NCBI GenBank assembly: GCA_035763085.1
Contig: DASUBV010000343.1
Coordinates: 1 to 16,362, forward strand
Direction: 5' to 3'
Source of the DNA: DASUBV01 sp035763085
GTDB taxonomy: Bacteria; Actinomycetota; Actinomycetes; Streptosporangiales; Streptosporangiaceae
DNA: 16,362 nucleotides
Shown: positions 13,221-16,362 of the stretch, piece by piece
How the letters are laid out: each line of letters begins with the position of its first letter
Numbering within the stretch: the first letter of the stretch is position 1
Program-made: the position numbers and the translations under genes
The notes under the pieces: generated by a model
What the model was told of the DNA's origin: nothing
Database searches by the model: none
What the model saw: only the letters and a program-made list of their open reading frames with translations

Positions 13221-13626
13221 CCGGCCGCCCGAACCCCGCGGTACCCGCCCTGACCCCGCGGTACCGCCGGCACCCGGGCCCGGGCTCGTCCTCGTCGTCC
13301 AGGTCGGGCAGCCGCAGCCGCAGCGTGTAGTCGTCCAGGAAGCCGTGCAGCCGGACCTTGATGTGCCACTGCTGCAGCGGCGAGCGCATGCCCGGCGGCA
13401 GGTCGACCCGGAACCCCCGGTCGCCGGTCAGGTACAGCAGCGACGACCGGCTGGTGTTGTGCACCCACCAGCAGTCGTGGCTGAAGCTGAAGCTGCCCGC
13501 GTGCCGGGACAGCCCGCTGTCCTGCGCCGGGAGCACGGCTGAGGACAGCGGCGACCGGCCGAAGGTGAACGCCGCACCCGGCCGCAGCCGCCACGTCCGC
13601 GTCTCGTACATGACGATGAGCAGCAC
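13075..13626 (-). pseudogene. Small FHA-domain protein, apparently truncated at the C-terminus
   Basis: Starts at GTG (13626). Residues 10-108 read as a forkhead-associated domain: TWRLRPGAAFTFGRS with the Gly23-Arg24 pair, DSGLSRHAGSFSF with the Ser40-Arg-His42 phosphothreonine-binding loop, then WWVHNTSRSSLLYL with Asn57. In the actinobacterial proteins it most resembles, I recall a further C-terminal region with a HTH-like segment. Here, after an acidic linker (DLDDEDEPGPG, 108-118), the frame becomes Arg/Gly/Pro-rich and is simply antisense to the MFS gene end, stopping at 13075. So only about 13272-13626 looks like authentic coding sequence. It may be a remnant or a short functional FHA protein. 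It binds phosphothreonine peptides if active. It converges with the MFS gene. Confidence 0.5.
13233..13265. repeat. Short tandem repeat at the MFS/FHA junction
   Basis: ACCCCGCGGTACC occurs at 13233-13245 and 13253-13265 with a 20-bp period. It begins 12 bases after the MFS stop and sits where the FHA-like coding sequence degenerates. A 12-bp palindrome (CCCGGG twice, 13273-13284) follows at once. It may mark a deletion scar or help end the two convergent transcripts. Confidence 0.5.
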
Positions 13627-13817
13627 CGGACCCCCGCACCTCCAGCGTCACCGTAGGATCCGGCGTTCATCGCGTCAACGTCCGGCGCGGGTGCCGGATA
13701 CCCGGTGTCGCGGGCGGTGCCTCCCGGCCGCGTCCAGGGCGCCCCGGAAGCGCCGTCTTCCCTCGTCGCTCGTTCCGCGCTCCTCAGTCCAGACGGCTGC
13801 GGCGCCCTGCGGCTCGC
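13627..13817. other. Gap with no supported gene
   Basis: This 191-bp gap lies between the end of the PHP gene and the start of the FHA gene, both on the minus strand. I see no ORF with homology and no convincing hairpin followed by T-residues. A weak TANNNT match for the FHA gene (TACGGT on the minus strand, at about 13649-13654) is all it offers. Confidence 0.4.
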
Positions 13818-15035
13818 TTAGGCGGTGAGCGCCAGCGTCGCGCCGGCCGGGTCGGTCAGCCGGTGGCAGCCGCTGGCTGCCGGGAACCGGGCCAGGTCCG
13901 CGCTGACCCGCGCCTTCGGCCCGTCCGGCCCGGTCAGGATCGTGCCGTCGCCGCCGCAGGCCACCAGCTCGTCGCCGGCCCGCAGCAGCACCGGGCCGTC
14001 GCGCCCGGCCGAGATCGCCGTGCGGCCGTCGCGGATCGCCGCCAGCACCGCGTCCGGGTCCGCCGCCTCCGCCTCGACCCAGGTGGTCGGCGCGCCGGGC
14101 GGCGCGTCCGAGCCCGGCCGGTGCCAGTCGCTGCCGCCGACCGGGATCGCCGCCGGATCCCAGGCCAGCCACCAGCCCAGTGGCGTGGTCCAGCGGGTGT
14201 CCAGCCAGCTCCAGTGCCAGACCTCCAGCAGCGGCGGGCGCCGTTTCATCGGCGCCGCCCAGCTCACGTGGCCGCCGATCGGATGGTTCACCGACAGCAG
14301 TCCGCCCGCTGCCTCGGTGGCCTCCAGCCAGGCGTCCGGCGGCTCGCGGAAGTCGATCCAGCCGGTGCGGCCCAGGGCGCCGGCGTGCCCGGCCTCGGCC
14401 GTCACCTCCTGGCCCGCCAGCAGCACGATCCCGTGCGCCGCGGCGGCGCCGGGCAGTTCCCGGTGATGACTGATGGTGTTGTGATCGGTCACCGCGAGGA
14501 AGTCCAGCCCCCGGCCGGCCGCGAACCGGGCCAGCTCCGGGACGGTCATCACCCCGTCGGAGTGCACGGTGTGGGTGTGCAGGTCCCCGGCCAGCCAGCG
14601 GCGCCCCGCCGCGGCCGGCAGCGCCCGCCGCGGCGGCCGCTCGGTCAGCGGCGGCAGGTCCTCCGGCGGCGGGTCCGGTGTCAGCTCGCCGGGCGTGCCG
14701 GAGACCTGCACCGTGACCCGGTAGTCCGCGCCCGCGGGCGGCACCCGGTGCAGGCCGATCATCACCTGCCACAGGCCGGGTTCTATGCCGCCGGGCAGGT
14801 AACCCGGCGTCGCCGCGTCCGGAGTAATCACAAACGAGCGCCGGGCGCCGCCGGACCACCCCCGGAAGCCGGCCGGGCTCAGGCAGCCCAGGTCCATGAT
14901 CGCCGCGGATCGCTCGTATTCCAGCTCGGCGCGCAGCGCGCAGGCCCCGGCCGGAATCTCCACCGGCAGGTACTGCCAGGCCGAGGCGAACCTGTCCTCG
15001 AGCGTCCACCGTCCCGCGTGCCGCACCACCATCAT
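13818..15035 (-). CDS. PHP-domain metallohydrolase, CehA/McbA-like
   Basis: A 405-residue protein. Residues 1-118 form a beta-rich N-terminal domain; the PHP fold follows. All metal-binding motifs are present: GDLHTHTVHSDG (150-161; His153, His155, Asp160), VTDHNT (182-187; His185), GQEVT (208-212; Glu210), VNHP (249-252; His251) and GGSDWH (300-305; Asp303, His305). PHP enzymes bind two or three metal ions and hydrolyse phosphoesters or related bonds. CehA/McbA-type members hydrolyse carbamate esters, but the substrate here is unknown. There is no signal peptide. The start is one of two adjacent ATGs (15035 or 15032), with GAGG better spaced for the second. It diverges from the ABC permease across 180 bp holding a strong promoter and operator-like palindromes, so its expression may respond to the same repressor. 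Confidence 0.87.
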   Translation of the reverse strand: MMVVRHAGRWTLEDRFASAWQYLPVEIPAGACALRAELEYERSAAIMDLGCLSPAGFRGWSGGARRSFVITPDAATPGYLPGGIEPGLWQVMIGLHRVPPAGADYRVTVQVSGTPGELTPDPPPEDLPPLTERPPRRALPAAAGRRWLAGDLHTHTVHSDGVMTVPELARFAAGRGLDFLAVTDHNTISHHRELPGAAAAHGIVLLAGQEVTAEAGHAGALGRTGWIDFREPPDAWLEATEAAGGLLSVNHPIGGHVSWAAPMKRRPPLLEVWHWSWLDTRWTTPLGWWLAWDPAAIPVGGSDWHRPGSDAPPGAPTTWVEAEAADPDAVLAAIRDGRTAISAGRDGPVLLRAGDELVACGGDGTILTGPDGPKARVSADLARFPAASGCHRLTDPAGATLALTA

Positions 15036-15075
15036 GACCTCATCTGACCAGATAACCCGGGTGCGGGCGAGCGTC

Positions 15076-15093
15076 ACGCCGGCACGCCGGCGT
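15076..15093. repeat. 18-bp inverted repeat next to the permease promoter
   Basis: ACGCCGGC (15076-15083) and GCCGGCGT (15086-15093) are exact complements around a two-base centre, one base before the -35 at 15095. It is on the PHP-gene side of the divergent region. It may be a second regulator site, or a hairpin in the PHP mRNA leader. Confidence 0.45.
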
Positions 15094-15094
15094 C

Positions 15095-15124
15095 TTGTCA
15101 GACGGAATTCAACGAACGTAGAAT
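15095..15124 (+). promoter_or_regulatory. Strong sigma-70-type promoter of the ABC permease gene
   Basis: The -35 is TTGTCA (15095-15100) and the -10 is TAGAAT (15119-15124), 18 bases apart; each matches the consensus at five of six positions. The predicted start is near 15131, leaving a leader of about 85 bases before the ATG at 15216. It is the best promoter in the window and lies under the palindromes at 15105-15142. Confidence 0.7.
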
Positions 15125-15142
15125 TCAACGCACGTTGAGTTC
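15105..15142. promoter_or_regulatory. Double TetR-type operator overlapping the permease promoter
   Basis: Two overlapping 22-bp quasi-palindromes. The first (15105-15126) has half-sites GAATTCAACG and CGTAGAATTC; the second (15121-15142) has GAATTCAACG and CGTTGAGTTC. Each has a two-base centre and one mismatched pair. They share GAATTC, giving a 16-bp period, which is common for cooperative TetR-dimer pairs. The first covers the spacer and the -10, the second the -10 and the expected transcription start, so binding should repress. No TetR gene lies in the window. Confidence 0.65.
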
Positions 15143-15215
15143 CTGCCCCGCGAGCGCCGGCGCCGGCCAGCCGCCGGAGCAGGCCGGGCTTGCGGGCTGA
15201 CCGAGGAGCACCGTC

Positions 15216-16362
15216 ATGTGGGCGATGATCGTCAAGGAGTTCCGCCAGGTCCGGCGGGACCGCCGCACCCTGGTCATGATGATTGTGATGCCGATCGTCC
15301 TGCTCGTCGTGCTGGGCTACGCGGCCAGCTTCAACGTGCAGTCCATCCCGGTCGCGGTGGCCGGGCCGGGAGCCGCCGCCATCGCGCGCGAGCTGCCCCG
15401 GCCGTTCGATGTCGTCAGCTCGGCGCCCGGCCAGGGCCGCGGCTGGGCGCAGCGGCAGCTGCGCGACGGGCACGCGGCCGTCTCGGTGGTGGCCAGGCCG
15501 GGAGCCCGCCCCGCGGTGCTGATCGACGGCACCCAGCTGTTCACCGCGCAGGCCACCCTCGCGGCGCTGGCCCGGCTGGACCGCGGTGCCGCCGGCCAGC
15601 AGGCGGGCGGCTCCCTGGCCGCCTTGCCGGCTGCTCCGCAGGTCACGATCTTGTACAACCCGAAGCTGGACACCTCGGCGATCATGATTCCCGGGCTGGC
15701 CGGCGTGGTCCTGGTGTTCATCGGCACGATCATCACCAGCCTGGGCGTGGTCCGGGAGCGCCAGTCCGGCACGCTGGAGCAGCTGGCCGTCATGCCGCTG
15801 CGGCCACGTGATGTGTACCTGGGCAAGATCGTCCCGTACTTCGCCGTGGCCGCCGCGGACCTGGCCATCGTGCTGGCGGTCGGGATCGCGGTGTTCGGGG
15901 TGCCGTTCCGGGGGTCGCCGGCCGTGTTCGGCCTCGGCGCCGTGCTGTTCTTGTTCGTGACGCTGGGCATCGGCGTGCTCATCTCGAGCGTCTCGCAGAA
16001 CCAGGGCCAGGCCATCCAGCTGGCGGTGATGACCATGCTGCCGCAGGTGCTGCTGTCCGGGCTGATCTTCCCGCTGTCCTCGATCGTCGCCGGGGTCCGG
16101 TGGATCGCCTACCTGCTGCCGCTGACCTACTTCAACGAGATCGCCCGCGGGGTGATGCTGCGCGCTGAGCCGGCCGGCGCGCTGTGGCAGCCGCTGGTCA
16201 TCCTGGCCCTGCTCGGCGTGGCCGTGATGACGCTGGCCACGCTGCGGTTCCGGGCCTTCCTGGCCCCGTCCGCCCGCCGTCGCGGCAGGCGTCCGGTCCC
16301 GCCGGGCGGAGCCGATGGCAGCGGCATGGCGGTGCCCGCGCTGTCGCTAGAAGGGCAGCAGG
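15216..16362 (+). CDS. ABC-2 type transporter permease (3' partial)
   Basis: The ATG at 15216 has GAGGAG seven bases upstream; the frame is open to the window end (382 codons). Layout fits the ABC-2 membrane family, close to YbhR/YbhS-type permeases. There is a cytoplasmic amphipathic start (WAMIVKEFRQVRRDRR), TM1 at about 19-40, a periplasmic-side domain at about 42-150, then LYNPKLDTSAIMIPGL (from about 147). Next comes the signature VRERQSGTLEQLAVMPLRP in a cytoplasmic loop, then about five more helices, including QVLLSGLIFPLSS and YLLPLTYFNEIARGV. It would export a lipid, drug or peptide with an ATPase partner not seen here. The membrane part ends with RFRAFLAP near residue 350. An Arg/Pro-rich linker then leads to MAVPALSLEGQQ at the window edge, which resembles the first strand of an ABC ATPase. 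Confidence 0.88.
   Translation, partial: MWAMIVKEFRQVRRDRRTLVMMIVMPIVLLVVLGYAASFNVQSIPVAVAGPGAAAIARELPRPFDVVSSAPGQGRGWAQRQLRDGHAAVSVVARPGARPAVLIDGTQLFTAQATLAALARLDRGAAGQQAGGSLAALPAAPQVTILYNPKLDTSAIMIPGLAGVVLVFIGTIITSLGVVRERQSGTLEQLAVMPLRPRDVYLGKIVPYFAVAAADLAIVLAVGIAVFGVPFRGSPAVFGLGAVLFLFVTLGIGVLISSVSQNQGQAIQLAVMTMLPQVLLSGLIFPLSSIVAGVRWIAYLLPLTYFNEIARGVMLRAEPAGALWQPLVILALLGVAVMTLATLRFRAFLAPSARRRGRRPVPPGGADGSGMAVPALSLEGQQ

Noticed and set aside
12032..13330. A 432-codon plus-strand frame inside the MFS gene
   Set aside because: Low-complexity Arg/Gly/Pro/Ala sequence in a shifted frame of an intact transporter gene; no domain and no ribosome binding site.
13675..15009. A second long minus-strand frame across the PHP gene
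   Set aside because: It overlaps the PHP gene in another frame and is Gly/Arg/Ala-rich; all PHP metal motifs are in the chosen frame.
1..16362. CRISPR arrays, tRNA or rRNA genes, insertion sequences
   Set aside because: I saw no regularly spaced repeats, no cloverleaf-like sequence, and no transposase or integrase motifs on either strand.

Overview
The window is high-GC, densely coded DNA with strong G/C preference at wobble positions. It looks like an ordinary chromosomal stretch of a filamentous or mycobacteria-like actinobacterium. Supporting signs are enzyme families tied to actinobacterial cofactors: a mycothiol-dependent (DinB/maleylpyruvate isomerase-type) enzyme, an LLM-class F420-dependent oxidoreductase, and a Ddn-type deazaflavin nitroreductase. 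TANNNT -10 boxes, GGAGG-type ribosome binding sites and ATGA/GTGA stop-start overlaps fit as well. I see no rRNA, tRNA, CRISPR array, transposase or integrase.

Layout. 1-727: the 3' end of an unrecognised gene, coupled by a GTGA overlap to an excisionase/MerR-like HTH protein, in a stretch less GC-biased than the rest. 812-3123: a mycothiol-dependent-enzyme-like gene on +, convergent with a minus-strand pair in the order GNAT acetyltransferase then PhyH-type dioxygenase. 3295-5710: a plus-strand operon of a possible 24-codon leader ORF, an MpaB-type (DUF2236) haem oxygenase and a UbiB/ABC1-type kinase, each joined by an ATGA overlap. 5908-7680: NADH pyrophosphatase (nudC), convergent with an MHYT membrane sensor. 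7937-10615: an F420-dependent oxidoreductase diverging from an aldo/keto reductase, followed by a Ddn-family nitroreductase. 10599-13220: an HTH regulator with an MmyB-like ligand-binding region, diverging from a DHA2-family MFS exporter. 13075-13626: a small FHA-domain protein whose C-terminus appears lost. 13818-16362: a PHP-domain metallohydrolase diverging from an ABC-2 type permease that runs off the window.

How the genes work together. The clearest working unit is the PHP/ABC-permease divergent region. There a near-consensus promoter (TTGTCA, 18-bp spacer, TAGAAT) is covered by two overlapping 22-bp quasi-palindromes, which is the architecture of TetR-type repression; no TetR gene is inside the window. 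The HTH regulator/MFS pair is a second self-contained regulator-exporter module, with a 22-bp-spaced direct repeat between the genes. The MpaB-kinase operon pairs two families linked to lipophilic substrates. The other genes are single-gene or two-gene units of oxidoreductases and housekeeping enzymes.

I found no single spectacular new system. The points most worth checking are the TetR-like double operator, the MpaB/UbiB-kinase operon with its possible leaderless leader ORF, the possible in-frame continuation of the ABC permease into an ATPase-like sequence, the truncated FHA gene, the MHYT protein missing two of its three motif histidines, and a perfect 26-bp palindrome beside the aldo/keto reductase ribosome binding site.
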